The notes beneath the pieces were generated by a model. That model made no database searches and was not told the origin of the DNA. It saw only the letters and a list, made by a program, of their open reading frames with translations. Of a stretch of 64,000 nucleotides of DNA, positions 24,874 through 33,861 are shown piece by piece. Source of the stretch: Paraburkholderia franconis (lineage in GTDB: Bacteria; Pseudomonadota; Gammaproteobacteria; Burkholderiales; Burkholderiaceae); assembly GCF_009362735.1 (NCBI RefSeq), contig NZ_WHNP01000017.1, positions 1-64,000 of the forward strand, written 5' to 3'. Each line of letters begins with the position of its first letter. Positions within the stretch are counted from its first letter, which is position 1. The position numbers and the translations under genes are program-made.

Positions 24874-26499
24874 ATGCGCCGCGTTCCTCTGCCTGTGCTC
24901 CGCGTGCGCCGCTTGCGCCGCGCTTCGCCTGTGCCCGTCGCCAGCGCGCTCGCGTGCGTGGTGTGCACCTTCGCGCTGAGCGGCTGCCTGCTCGGACCGA
25001 ACTACTCGCGTCCGCAACTCGACGTGCCCGCGACGTATCGCTTCCCCGACAACTACGCGTCGGATGTGGCGAACACCGAATGGTGGAAGCAGTTCGACGA
25101 TCCCGTGCTGAACGACCTGATCACGGCGGCGCTCGCGAACAACAACGACGTGAAGGTCGCCGCCGCGCGCGTCGACCAGTTCCTCGGCCAGTTCGTCACG
25201 ACGCGCGCGGCGCTGCTGCCGCAGATCGGCGCGAGCTTCGACGCCGAGCGCCAGCGTCTGCCGACGGGCTCGCCGCTGCTCGCGAACGTGAACAACCCGG
25301 TGTTCAACACGTACACGGCGGCGCTGTCGGCGTCGTGGGAGATCGATCTGTTCGGCCATAACCGGCGCCTCACGGAGTCCGCGCGCGCGAGCCTGCTTTC
25401 GAGCGAGGAAGCGAAACGCGGCACGATCCTGACGCTGGTGTCATCGGTGGCGTCGTCGTATATCAACCTGCGCAGCCTCGACCGGCAGCTGGAGATCGCG
25501 AAGGCGACCACCGAAAGCCGCGCCGATTCCGTGCACGTGTTCGAGTTGCGCTTCAAGGGCGGCGAGGTTTCGCAGATGGAACTCGCGCAGAGCCAGTCCG
25601 AATACGAAGACTCGCGCTCGCGAATTCCGCAGATCGAGGCGCAGATCGCGCAGCAGGAAGACGCGCTGTCGGTGCTGCTCGGGCGCAATCCGGGCGACAT
25701 CCTGCGCGGGCGCATGCTCGCCGAACTCGTGGCGCCCGCAGTGCCCGCGGGGCTGCCGTCGGATCTGCTCGAACGGCGGCCCGATCTGCGCCAGGCCGAG
25801 CAGGACCTGATCGCGGCGAACGCGCAGATCGGCGCGGCCAAGGCGCTGTACTTCCCGCAGATTTCGCTGACGGGCCTGTTCGGCACGCAAAGCGGCCAGT
25901 TCTCGAAGCTCTTTACGGGGCCGACGCGCGTGTGGTCGTTCGCAGGCTCCGTCACGCAGCCGATCTTCACGGGCGGCGCGATCACGGGCCAGGTGAAGCA
26001 GGCCGAAGCGGTGCAGCAGCAGGCGCTGTATTCGTACCGCAAGGCGATCCAGGTCGCGTTCCAGGAAGTCGACGACGCGCTGATCTCGTCGCAGAAGCTG
26101 CGCGAGCAGTTCGACGTGCAGGGGCGTCAGGTCGATGCGCTCGCCAGTTACGCGCACCTTGCGCGGCTGCGCTACGAGGGCGGCTATACGAGCTATATCG
26201 AAGTGCTCGATGCCGAGCGCAGTCTCTTCAATGCGCAGCTGAGCCAGACGCAGACGCAGGCGGGCGTGCTGGTGTCGTATGTGAATCTGTACAAGGCGAT
26301 GGGCGGCGGCTGGGTCGTCGATGCGGAAGGGCTCACGAAGCAGGCGGCACAAGCGGCACAAGCGGGGCAAGTGACACAAGTGATACAAGCGATACAAGCG
26401 ACACAAGTGACACAAGCGACACAAGCGGCGGCGGCACAGCCGGCGCATGCGAGCGACGCCGCCCGTTCCGCCGATGCATCGCCGCAGGACGTCAAATGA
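24874..26499 (+). CDS. RND outer-membrane channel lipoprotein (OprM/NodT family)
   Basis: A TolC-like trimeric outer-membrane exit duct. The start at 24874 lies 1 bp after the permease stop. The 541-residue product has an Arg-rich N-terminus and lipobox LSGC (Cys38), followed by two outer-membrane efflux repeats (about 90-280 and 310-500) with ASWEIDLFGHNRR, DLLERRPDLRQAEQDLIAANAQIGAAKA-type motifs and GGYTSYIEVLDAERSLF. After residue about 490 an unusual repetitive tail appears, built of X-Gln-X triplets (see the repeat at 26347-26427). Its stop overlaps the pqiA start as ATGA, so the pump and Pqi genes are translationally coupled. Confidence 0.93.
   Translation: MRRVPLPVLRVRRLRRASPVPVASALACVVCTFALSGCLLGPNYSRPQLDVPATYRFPDNYASDVANTEWWKQFDDPVLNDLITAALANNNDVKVAAARVDQFLGQFVTTRAALLPQIGASFDAERQRLPTGSPLLANVNNPVFNTYTAALSASWEIDLFGHNRRLTESARASLLSSEEAKRGTILTLVSSVASSYINLRSLDRQLEIAKATTESRADSVHVFELRFKGGEVSQMELAQSQSEYEDSRSRIPQIEAQIAQQEDALSVLLGRNPGDILRGRMLAELVAPAVPAGLPSDLLERRPDLRQAEQDLIAANAQIGAAKALYFPQISLTGLFGTQSGQFSKLFTGPTRVWSFAGSVTQPIFTGGAITGQVKQAEAVQQQALYSYRKAIQVAFQEVDDALISSQKLREQFDVQGRQVDALASYAHLARLRYEGGYTSYIEVLDAERSLFNAQLSQTQTQAGVLVSYVNLYKAMGGGWVVDAEGLTKQAAQAAQAGQVTQVIQAIQATQVTQATQAAAAQPAHASDAARSADASPQDVK
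26347..26427 (+). repeat. Nine tandem 9-bp repeats in the OprM-like gene
   Basis: Units of the form (G/A)(C/T)ACAAG(C/T)G recur nine times without interruption. They encode the tripeptides AQA, AQA, GQV, TQV, IQA, IQA, TQV, TQA and TQA. As 9 bp is three codons, copy-number change would alter tail length without shifting frame. Confidence 0.9.
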
Positions 26500-27848
26500 G
26501 CGACGCAATGTCTTCCGGCTATCTCGGGCATGCGGCGCGGACGATGCCCGTGATCGCGTGCCACGAATGCGATCTGCTCCAGCGCGAAAGCGACGTGCCG
26601 CCCGAAGGCGTGATGCGTTGCTGCCGATGCCACGCGACGCTCTATCGGCGTCATGCGAACAGTCTCGATCGCACGCTCGCGTATGCGCTCGCGGCTTGCG
26701 TGTTATGGATCATCTCGAACTCCTTCCCGATCGTCGGGCTTGCGGTGAACGGCGATCTCGTCGAAACGACGATGTTCGGCGCCGTACGCGTTCTGTACCA
26801 GGACGGCATGTGGCCGCTGTCGGCGCTGATCTTCATCACGACGATCCTGATGCCCGCCTGCCAGGCGCTGGGTCTCGTGTGGCTCATGTTGCCGCTGCGG
26901 TTCGGTCGCACGCCGTATCGCGCGGACGCCGTGTTTCGCACGCTGCGCATCGCGCAGGAGTGGGGCATGACGGAGGTGCTGATCCTCGGCCTGCTCGTCG
27001 CGCTCGTGAAGCTCGCGCATATCGCGTCGGTGGTGACGGGCCCGGCGTTGTGGTCGTTCGGCGCGCTGATGCTGATGCTCGCGGCCGCAGCGTCCGCGTT
27101 CGACGCGCGCGATCTGTGGACGCGTCTCGAAGGGATGCCGGACGCCGGTCCCGCGTTCGACAGCGACACGCCGTTTCCCGCCGCGACGGCAGCGGCCTGC
27201 GGCCTGTGCGTATGCCACGACTGCGGCCTGCTCACGCGCGCCGCGCCCACGGAAGCCCGCGACGCGCGCGACTACGCGAACGTGCATGCGCCCGTGCGTC
27301 TGCACGCGCATCCGGGGCATTGCCCGCGCTGCGGCGCGCGTCTGCATTTGCGCAAGCCCGATAGTCTCGCGCGAACGTGGGCGTATCTGATCGCGGCGGT
27401 GATCCTGTACATCCCCGCGAACGTGCTGCCCGTGATGGATACGAGCTCGCTGTTCGGCGCGCAGAAGGACACGATCATGAGCGGCGTCGTCTATCTGTGG
27501 ACGTCGGGTTCGTGGCCGCTTGCCGTGCTGGTTTTCATAGCGAGCATCGCCGTGCCGATGCTGAAGATTCTCGCGATCAGCTTTCTTGCCCTGTTGGCCA
27601 ACTTCCGCTCGACGTGGCAGCCCGATCAGCGCGCGCGCATCTATCGCATCGTCGAGCTGGTCGGGCGCTGGTCGATGCTCGACATCTACGTGATCGCCGT
27701 GCTCACGGCGCTCGTGCAATTCGACGCGCTCGCCACGGTGCGAGCCGGTCCCGCTGCGATCGCGTTCGGCGCAGTCGTGGTGCTGACCATGTTCGCCGCG
27801 ATGTCGTTCGATCCGCGGCTCATCTGGGATACGAGGGAAACACAATGA
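26496..27848 (+). CDS. pqiA: PqiA-family paraquat-inducible membrane protein
   Basis: An inner-membrane component of the Pqi lipid-transport system. The ATG at 26496 lies in the stop of the preceding channel gene. The 450 residues contain two PqiA modules. Each starts with a cytosolic zinc-ribbon-like Cys pair arrangement (CHEC...CCRC near 21-50; CHDC...CPRC near 242-290) and has about four transmembrane helices with the NSFPIVGL / ANVLPVMDT motifs. The length matches the usual two-module form. It overlaps pqiB by ATGA. In E. coli PqiA partners the MCE protein PqiB and lipoprotein PqiC in a trans-envelope conduit. Confidence 0.93.
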   Translation: MSDAMSSGYLGHAARTMPVIACHECDLLQRESDVPPEGVMRCCRCHATLYRRHANSLDRTLAYALAACVLWIISNSFPIVGLAVNGDLVETTMFGAVRVLYQDGMWPLSALIFITTILMPACQALGLVWLMLPLRFGRTPYRADAVFRTLRIAQEWGMTEVLILGLLVALVKLAHIASVVTGPALWSFGALMLMLAAAASAFDARDLWTRLEGMPDAGPAFDSDTPFPAATAAACGLCVCHDCGLLTRAAPTEARDARDYANVHAPVRLHAHPGHCPRCGARLHLRKPDSLARTWAYLIAAVILYIPANVLPVMDTSSLFGAQKDTIMSGVVYLWTSGSWPLAVLVFIASIAVPMLKILAISFLALLANFRSTWQPDQRARIYRIVELVGRWSMLDIYVIAVLTALVQFDALATVRAGPAAIAFGAVVVLTMFAAMSFDPRLIWDTRETQ

Positions 27849-29443
27849 GCAGGCCGCCCGATCTGCCCGACGCTGTCGCGGTGCCGCGCAAGCGATGGCG
27901 CATCCAGTGGATCTGGCTCGTGCCCGTCGTCGCGGTGCTGATCGGCATCTGGCTTGCCGTGCAGGCCGTGCTGTCGCAAGGTCCGACCATCACGATCCAG
28001 TTCAAGACGGGTGAAGGGCTCGAAGCGGGCAAGACGAAGATCAAGTTCAAGGACGTCGATATCGGCGTCGTGAAGAAGGTCGCGCTTTCGCGGGACTACA
28101 AGAACGTGATCGCCACGGCCGAACTGACGCGCGACGCAACCGACATGCTGGTCGACGATACGCGCTTCTGGGTCGAGCGCCCGCGCATCGCGGGCGGCAA
28201 CGTGTCGGGCATCAGCACGCTGCTGTCGGGGGCGTTCATCGGCATGGACATCGGCCATGCGAAGCAGGAGCGGCGCGACTACGTCGGGCTCGAAACGCCA
28301 CCCGTGTTCGCGAGCGACGTGCCGGGCCGCGAGTTCGTGTTGCACGCGGAGAATCTTGCTTCGCTCGACGTCGGTTCGCCCGTCTATTTCCGGCGCCTGC
28401 GCGTCGGCCAGGTCACGTCGTTCGAACTCGACAAGAACGGCGGCGGCGTGACGTTGCATATCTTCGTCAACGCGCCCTACGACCGCTACGTGAAGAGCGA
28501 TTCGCGCTTCTGGGAGGCGGGCGGCATCGACGTCGCGCTGGGCACGGAAGGCGTGAAGATCAACACGCAATCGCTGGTGTCGATCCTGATCGGCGGGCTC
28601 GCATTCGAAACGCCTTCGTCGTCGCTCACGGAGCCCGAAGCGCAGGTGCGCACGTCGTTCACGCTGTTCCCGACGCGCACGGAAGCATTGAAGGTGCAGG
28701 ACCGCATCGTCGATACGTACGTGCTCAACTTCAAGCAGTCGGTGCGCGGCCTGACGGTGGGCGCGCCCGTCGACTTCAGGGGCATCGTGATCGGCGAAGT
28801 ATCGGCCATCTACACGCGCTTCGACCCCGTGACGAAGGAGATCAGCATTCCTGTCGAGATCAAGTTCTATCCGGAGCGTTTCACGTCGCGTTACCCGGAG
28901 CCGTCCGAGGGACGCGTCATGAAAGATCCGAAGGCCGTGGCGGACTTCCTCGTGTCGCGGGGCTTCCGCGCACAACTCAGGACGGGAAGCCTGCTGACGG
29001 GCCAGCTGTACATCTCGTTCGATTTCTTCCAGCACGCGTCGCAGGCAAAGATCGACTGGAGCCGCACGCCGCCCGAACTGCCGACCGAGCCGAGCGGCCT
29101 GCAATCGCTGCAGGACTCGGTCAACCGGATCGTCGCGCGCATCGACAAGCTGCCGCTCGAGCAGATCGGCAAGAACACGCAGCAGACGTTCGCCAATGCC
29201 AGCGCGCTGCTGCAAAGCCTCAACACGCAGGTCGTGCCGCAGGCGAAGAGCGCGCTGTCGGCCGCGCAGACCACGCTCAATACGGCGAACAGCGCGCTCC
29301 AGCCCGACTCGGCGCTGCAGCAGGACACGAGCGATGCGATCCGCGAGCTCGCGCGCACGGCGGCATCGTTCCGCGCGCTGTCCGATTATCTGCAGCAGCA
29401 TCCCGAAGCGCTGCTGCGCGGCAAACCGGGGGACGCAAAGTGA
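27845..29443 (+). CDS. pqiB: PqiB, MCE-domain trans-envelope lipid transport protein
   Basis: A 532-residue protein with one N-terminal transmembrane anchor (about 22-45: IWLVPVVAVLIGIWLAV) followed by periplasmic MlaD/MCE domains. I see three, at roughly 48-140, 160-225 and 285-395, each with the kG.eagkt-like start and G.v..i motifs (for example EGLEAGKTKIKFKDVDIG). A long C-terminal amphipathic helix region (about 430-530) would form the needle that spans the periplasm. The gene overlaps both neighbours (ATGA with pqiA, GTGA with pqiC). Its partner proteins imply phospholipid movement between membranes, but cargo and direction are not shown. Confidence 0.94.
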   Translation: MSRPPDLPDAVAVPRKRWRIQWIWLVPVVAVLIGIWLAVQAVLSQGPTITIQFKTGEGLEAGKTKIKFKDVDIGVVKKVALSRDYKNVIATAELTRDATDMLVDDTRFWVERPRIAGGNVSGISTLLSGAFIGMDIGHAKQERRDYVGLETPPVFASDVPGREFVLHAENLASLDVGSPVYFRRLRVGQVTSFELDKNGGGVTLHIFVNAPYDRYVKSDSRFWEAGGIDVALGTEGVKINTQSLVSILIGGLAFETPSSSLTEPEAQVRTSFTLFPTRTEALKVQDRIVDTYVLNFKQSVRGLTVGAPVDFRGIVIGEVSAIYTRFDPVTKEISIPVEIKFYPERFTSRYPEPSEGRVMKDPKAVADFLVSRGFRAQLRTGSLLTGQLYISFDFFQHASQAKIDWSRTPPELPTEPSGLQSLQDSVNRIVARIDKLPLEQIGKNTQQTFANASALLQSLNTQVVPQAKSALSAAQTTLNTANSALQPDSALQQDTSDAIRELARTAASFRALSDYLQQHPEALLRGKPGDAK

Positions 29444-30036
29444 AGCGATCGATGCTCTCGCGCGGCGCGTGCCTCTGCGTCGCGGCAGCGGCGGTGCTGG
29501 GCGCGTGCGGTTCGCCGCGTTCGAACTTCTATACGTTGAGCTCCGACGCGACGCTCGAAAGCACGGGCGCGCCGCTGTCCATGTCGGTGGTGGTCGGTCC
29601 CGTGACAGTGCCGGAACTCGTCGACCGGCCGCAGCTCGTGACGCGCGTGTCGGGCAACGAGGTGAAGCTCAACGAATTCGCGCGCTGGGGCGAGCCGCTC
29701 AAAAGCGGCGTCGCCGATGTGATCGCCGCCGATCTGTCGCGGCTGCTCGGCTCACAGCGTGTGTCGGTGTCGTCGCAGACGGTGGCGGGCACGGAGGCGT
29801 GCCGCGTGCGCGTCGATATCGTGCAGTTCGATTCGATGCCGGGCGAGGCCGTCGCGATCGATGCGCTGTGGACCGTGCGCCTGGCCGGCCACACGGCGCT
29901 GCTGACGGGCCGCTCTACGGTACACGAGCAGGTGCAGGGCACGGACGAGGCGGCGCTCGTGGCGGCGCACAGCCGGGCGCTCGCGTCGGTGAGCCGCGAT
30001 ATCGCGGAGGCGATCCGGCGTTCGCCGCCGGGGTGA
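29440..30036 (+). CDS. pqiC: PqiC, outer-membrane lipoprotein of the Pqi system
   Basis: A 198-residue lipoprotein with lipobox LGAC (Cys23), of the ABC-type transport auxiliary lipoprotein (DUF330) family. It starts with GTG at 29440, overlapping the pqiB stop (GTGA). The opening of the mature protein, SPRSNFYTLSS, and VVGPVTVPELVDRPQLVTR are typical of PqiC/YmbA. It would form the outer-membrane ring that docks the PqiB needle. It is the last gene of the coupled pump-Pqi operon. Confidence 0.92.
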   Translation: MKRSMLSRGACLCVAAAAVLGACGSPRSNFYTLSSDATLESTGAPLSMSVVVGPVTVPELVDRPQLVTRVSGNEVKLNEFARWGEPLKSGVADVIAADLSRLLGSQRVSVSSQTVAGTEACRVRVDIVQFDSMPGEAVAIDALWTVRLAGHTALLTGRSTVHEQVQGTDEAALVAAHSRALASVSRDIAEAIRRSPPG

Positions 30037-30050
30037 GCGTTCGCGTGACC

Positions 30051-30122
30051 GGTGCATGGCCTGGTGCATGGCCTGGCGTATGGTTTGGCGCGTGGTTTGG
30101 CGTATGGCCTGGCGCATAGTGC
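30051..30122 (+). repeat. Tandem 12-bp repeats after pqiC
   Basis: Five units of GG(T/C)G(C/T)(A/G)TGG(C/T)(C/T)T lie head to tail from 30051 to 30110, with a degenerate sixth to 30122. The first two are identical. They begin 14 bp after the pqiC stop, outside any gene. Confidence 0.85.
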
Positions 30123-30292
30123 GGGCCGGCCTCGCGGGCAGACTCTGTACAATGGACTGATCGACAACCGGACGCAGGGCCGCAATGCGGGCCGCGTCCA
30201 GCGCCGGCAACGCAAGACGGCGCGCCAGCACGATCGCCTGATCGCACAGCCTGCGCGCGCCGCGCGCTGCGTGCCGCCAACGTTTTTCCGAC

Positions 30293-31078
30293 ATGGCCAT
30301 CACCTACAAGACTTCCGAAGACCTCGCGCGTTTGCGCATTTCCGGGCGGCTCGCCGCCGACGTGCTCGCGATGATCGGCGAACACGTGAAACCCGGCATC
30401 TCGACGGGTGAACTCGACGCCATCTGCCACGACTACATCGTCAACACGCAGAAGGCGATTGCCGCGAACGTCGGCTATATGGGCTTTCCGAAGACGGTCT
30501 GCACGTCGGTCAACTCCGTCGTGTGCCACGGCATTCCCGATCGCAGCGAGCTTCTCAAGGACGGCGACATCATCAACATCGACGTGGCCGTCATCAAGGA
30601 CGGCTACTTCGGCGACACGAGCCGCATGTACACGGTCGGCGAGCCGAGCGCGGTCGCGAAGCAGCTAATCGACACGACTTATGAAGCGATGCTCGCGGGC
30701 ATCCGCCAGGTGAAGCCGGGCGCGACGCTCGGCGACGTCGGCCATGCGATCCAGAAGGTCGCGCAGCGCGAGGGCTTCTCGATCGTGCGCGACTACTGCG
30801 GACACGGCATCGGCAAGGTGTATCACGAGGACCCGCAGGTGCTGCACTACGGCCAGCCGGGGCAGGGCGTGCGCCTGAAGCCGGGCATGGTGTTCACGAT
30901 CGAGCCGATGGTGAACGCGGGCCGCGCCGGCACGACGGTGATGCGCGACGGCTGGACAGTCGTCACCAAAGACCGCTCGCTGTCCGCGCAATGGGAGCAT
31001 ATGGTCGCCGTCACCGACGACGGCTACGAACTGCTCACGCCGTGGCCCGACGGCACGGGGCGCTACGAGACGCCCTGA
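30293..31078 (+). CDS. map: Methionine aminopeptidase, type I
   Basis: Removes the initiator methionine from nascent proteins in the cytosol. The 261 residues have the pita-bread fold metal ligands in order: Asp and Asp in NIDVAVIKDGYFGDTS, His in YCGHGIG, Glu in FTIEPM and Glu in QWEHM. The substrate His is in VVCHGIPD. Length and lack of an N-terminal extension fit type Ia. The nearest gene upstream is pqiC, after a repeat-containing gap; no operon is indicated. Confidence 0.97.
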   Translation: MAITYKTSEDLARLRISGRLAADVLAMIGEHVKPGISTGELDAICHDYIVNTQKAIAANVGYMGFPKTVCTSVNSVVCHGIPDRSELLKDGDIINIDVAVIKDGYFGDTSRMYTVGEPSAVAKQLIDTTYEAMLAGIRQVKPGATLGDVGHAIQKVAQREGFSIVRDYCGHGIGKVYHEDPQVLHYGQPGQGVRLKPGMVFTIEPMVNAGRAGTTVMRDGWTVVTKDRSLSAQWEHMVAVTDDGYELLTPWPDGTGRYETP

Positions 31079-31361
31079 CGCGCATGGCGCTGTGCCGCCC
31101 GGCTCGCATCTCGTGGTTCGCGTCCCGCATTTTGCGTCGTTGCGCGAGGAAAGCCCTGAGCGGACGGCCGGCGTGCATCGCGCTCGACGCGATGCACAAA
31201 AACGGGCGCACCGGCACGCCGGCTTTGTTGTCGGCATGTCAACCCATGCGCGCCCGCCCGCACTGCGCCGAATTAAAGATTTGACTCGCGCGCCCGTTCG
31301 GTTGAAGCTACGCCCTAGTTTCACCCGGATGACATAAGGGATTTCAAGGGATTTCGACCGC
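31079..31361. other. Intergenic region between map and the GNAT gene
   Basis: I see no gene here; frames crossing it are non-coding in character. Just before the GNAT start, AAGGGATTTC is repeated twice (31336-31355), the second copy serving as the ribosome site region. Confidence 0.4.
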
Positions 31362-31910
31362 ATGAGTCCTTCACTGACCGTTCGCCGCATCGCAGCCGAT
31401 CAGGGTGCTGTCTTCCGAGAGCTTCGTACCGCATCGCTGCGCGAAGCGCCTTACGCATTCGACGAGACACTGGAAGAAGCGATGTTGGCCGATGCGTCCA
31501 CGTTCGAACAGACGGCCGCGCGGCATGCTGCTTCCACTACGTCGACGTCGTTCATCCTCTACACGGAAGGCCATCCCGCCGGCCTGATCGGTGCCTGCTT
31601 CGAAGGCGCTGCGCCGCACCGCGCGTTCGTGAGCGAGCTTTGGGTGGCGCCCGCCGTGCGGCATCTGCGCGGTGGCGAGCTGCTCGTCAACACGGCGAGC
31701 GACTGGCTCGCGGCAGGCGGCGCGACGGAGATCTACGCGTGGATCGCCGACGAGAACCGCAACGCGATGCGCTTCTACGAGCGGCTCGGCTTCGGCCCGA
31801 CGGGCGAGCGCGAACGCATTCCGCGCGCGCCGGACCAGTTTCAGACATTGCTCGTGCGGCATGTGCCGCAACACACGACATCGGCCGGCGATATCGACGC
31901 GCCAGGCTAG
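31362..31910 (+). CDS. GNAT-family N-acetyltransferase
   Basis: A 182-residue cytosolic acetyltransferase. The GNAT fold is recognisable from the central beta-strand VSELWVAPAVRHLRGGELLVNTASDWL (split here between the V/A acetyl-CoA strand and its helix) and the late NRNAMRFYERLGFGPTGER motif, typical of RimI-like members. The pyrophosphate-binding segment RHLRGGEL is a slightly divergent form of the usual Q/RxxGxG/A. The substrate (protein N-terminus, small amine or antibiotic) cannot be predicted. It stands alone between map and minC. Confidence 0.82.
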   Translation: MSPSLTVRRIAADQGAVFRELRTASLREAPYAFDETLEEAMLADASTFEQTAARHAASTTSTSFILYTEGHPAGLIGACFEGAAPHRAFVSELWVAPAVRHLRGGELLVNTASDWLAAGGATEIYAWIADENRNAMRFYERLGFGPTGERERIPRAPDQFQTLLVRHVPQHTTSAGDIDAPG

Positions 31911-32128
31911 CCGCTTCGTGCACGACGGCTTCGCGGGCGCCTGTCCAGCGCGCTCCGGCCGGCTTCATCACCCATCTTCGCCGCTCGTTCTTCACGCTTT
32001 TTGCCGATCTGTCCCGCGCCGATCTGGCGCGCACGCGGCATTTGGCTGTCGCGTGAAGACTTATTGGCAAAAAAGCTCACCGGTCGCCTGGACGCCTGTA
32101 AAATACGCAAAATTTTTTGCCGAACGCT

Positions 32129-32941
32129 ATGTCGCCCAGGAAATCGCCATTTTTTGAACTGCGCAGTGGCGCGGTCGACACGCTGCTGTTTGTCGTCAAG
32201 ACGACCAAACTCGATGAGATGCGTGCCGAACTGACCCGGCGCTTCGAGGCGACGCCCGAATTCTTCGCCAACGATACCGTTGCGATCGACGTGCGCCGTC
32301 TCGCCGAGAATGAACGCGTGCCGCTCGCCGACATCGCGAAGCTGCTCGACAGCGTGCGCATGCGGCCGATCGGTGTCGTCGCCGACAGCGCGCGGCAGGC
32401 GTGGGCGAACGAAGCGGGGCTGCCGCTACTCGACGCGCGCGATCCGCGCGCGAGCAAAGGCATCGGCGACGAAGCAGGCAATGAAGCGGGCAAGAGCGTG
32501 GCGGAAAAGAGCGCGGCGGAAAAAAGCGCGGCGCCCGTGGCCGAAGGCCCGCCGCGCGAGCCGGAGCAGGCGCCGTCAGCCGCTGCCGAACCCGTGCGTA
32601 TCTCGTCGCAGACGATGGTGGTCGACAAGCCGCTGCGCTCGGGCCAGCGCATCTACGCGAAGGGCGATCTCGTCGTGCTCGGCATGGTGAGCAATGGCGC
32701 CGAAGTGATCGCGGAAGGCAATATCCATATTTATGCGCCGTTGCGCGGCCGCGCGCTCGCGGGCGTGCACGGCAATCACGACGCACGCATTTTCTGCACG
32801 TGTCTCGAACCGGAACTGATCTCGATCGCGGGCATTTACCGGACGACCGAAACCCCGCTGCCCGCCGACGTGTACGGCAAGCCGGTGCAGATCTGGCTCG
32901 AAGACGAAAAACTGATGATCGAACCGCTGCGGCTCACCTGA
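32129..32941 (+). CDS. minC: Septum site-determining protein MinC
   Basis: Inhibitor of FtsZ polymerisation, brought to the cell poles by MinD. I choose the ATG at 32129 (270 residues, MSPRKSPFFELRSG); a TTG 12 bp upstream is in frame but less likely. The N-terminal FtsZ-interacting domain (about 8-105) is followed by an Ala/Glu/Lys-rich linker (about 110-160). The C-terminal beta-helix dimerisation domain carries the family signature RSGQRIYAKGDLVVLG and the GRALAGVHGN stretch that binds MinD and FtsZ. It heads the minCDE operon. Confidence 0.95.
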   Translation: MSPRKSPFFELRSGAVDTLLFVVKTTKLDEMRAELTRRFEATPEFFANDTVAIDVRRLAENERVPLADIAKLLDSVRMRPIGVVADSARQAWANEAGLPLLDARDPRASKGIGDEAGNEAGKSVAEKSAAEKSAAPVAEGPPREPEQAPSAAAEPVRISSQTMVVDKPLRSGQRIYAKGDLVVLGMVSNGAEVIAEGNIHIYAPLRGRALAGVHGNHDARIFCTCLEPELISIAGIYRTTETPLPADVYGKPVQIWLEDEKLMIEPLRLT

Positions 32942-33030
32942 TGCGTGGGCCGCGCATGCGGTGCGTGTGTCGCGCGATGGAACTACCGCCGGACTCAATA
33001 GACGAATTGACGAACACAAGGTAAAGGGTA

Positions 33031-33846
33031 ATGGCAAAAATCATTGTGGTGACTTCGGGCAAGGGTGGCGTAGGCAAGACGACGACCAGCGCGAGTTTCG
33101 CCTCGGGTCTCGCACTGCGCGGCTCGAAAACGGCGGTGATCGATTTCGACGTCGGCCTGCGCAATCTCGATCTCATCATGGGCTGCGAGCGTCGAGTGGT
33201 GTACGACCTGATCAACGTGATCCAGGGCGAAGCGAATCTGAACCAGGCGCTGATCAAGGACAAGAAGTGCGAGAACCTGTACATCCTGCCCGCGTCGCAG
33301 ACGCGCGATAAGGATGCGCTGACGATGGAAGGCGTCGAGAAGGTCATCAACGACCTGATCAAGATGGACTTCGAATATATCGTCTGCGATTCGCCGGCGG
33401 GTATCGAATCGGGCGCGCTGCTCGCGATGCACTTCGCCGACGAAGCGCTGATCGTGACGAACCCGGAAGTGTCGTCGGTGCGCGACTCGGACCGTATCCT
33501 TGGCATCCTGTCGTCGAAGACGAAGCGCGCGATCGACGGCAAGGAGCCGATCAAGGAGCATCTGCTGATCACGCGCTACAACCCGAAGCGCGTCAGCGAA
33601 GGCGAGATGCTGTCGCTCAGCGACATTCAGGAAATCCTGCGCATCGAATTGATCGGCGTGATTCCGGAATCGGAAGCCGTGTTGCACGCGTCGAACCAGG
33701 GCCTGCCTGCCGTGCACATGGATGGCACGGATGTCGCGGAAGCCTATAAGGACATCGTGTCGCGTTTCCTCGGCGAGCAGAAGTCGCTTCGCTTTGTCGA
33801 TTACCAGAAGCCGGGCCTGCTGCAGCGCCTCTTCGGCACCAAGTAA
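33031..33846 (+). CDS. minD: Septum site-determining ATPase MinD
   Basis: A membrane-cycling ATPase that recruits MinC and oscillates with MinE. The 271 residues begin with the deviant Walker A GKGGVGKTT (10-18), followed by the switch regions FDVGLRNLD and CDSPAGIE. The C-terminus ends in a short basic amphipathic helix (LQRLFGTK) that acts as the membrane-targeting sequence. It sits 90 bp after minC and 15 bp before minE. Confidence 0.97.
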   Translation: MAKIIVVTSGKGGVGKTTTSASFASGLALRGSKTAVIDFDVGLRNLDLIMGCERRVVYDLINVIQGEANLNQALIKDKKCENLYILPASQTRDKDALTMEGVEKVINDLIKMDFEYIVCDSPAGIESGALLAMHFADEALIVTNPEVSSVRDSDRILGILSSKTKRAIDGKEPIKEHLLITRYNPKRVSEGEMLSLSDIQEILRIELIGVIPESEAVLHASNQGLPAVHMDGTDVAEAYKDIVSRFLGEQKSLRFVDYQKPGLLQRLFGTK

Positions 33847-33861
33847 AGGGGGGCGCACCTG

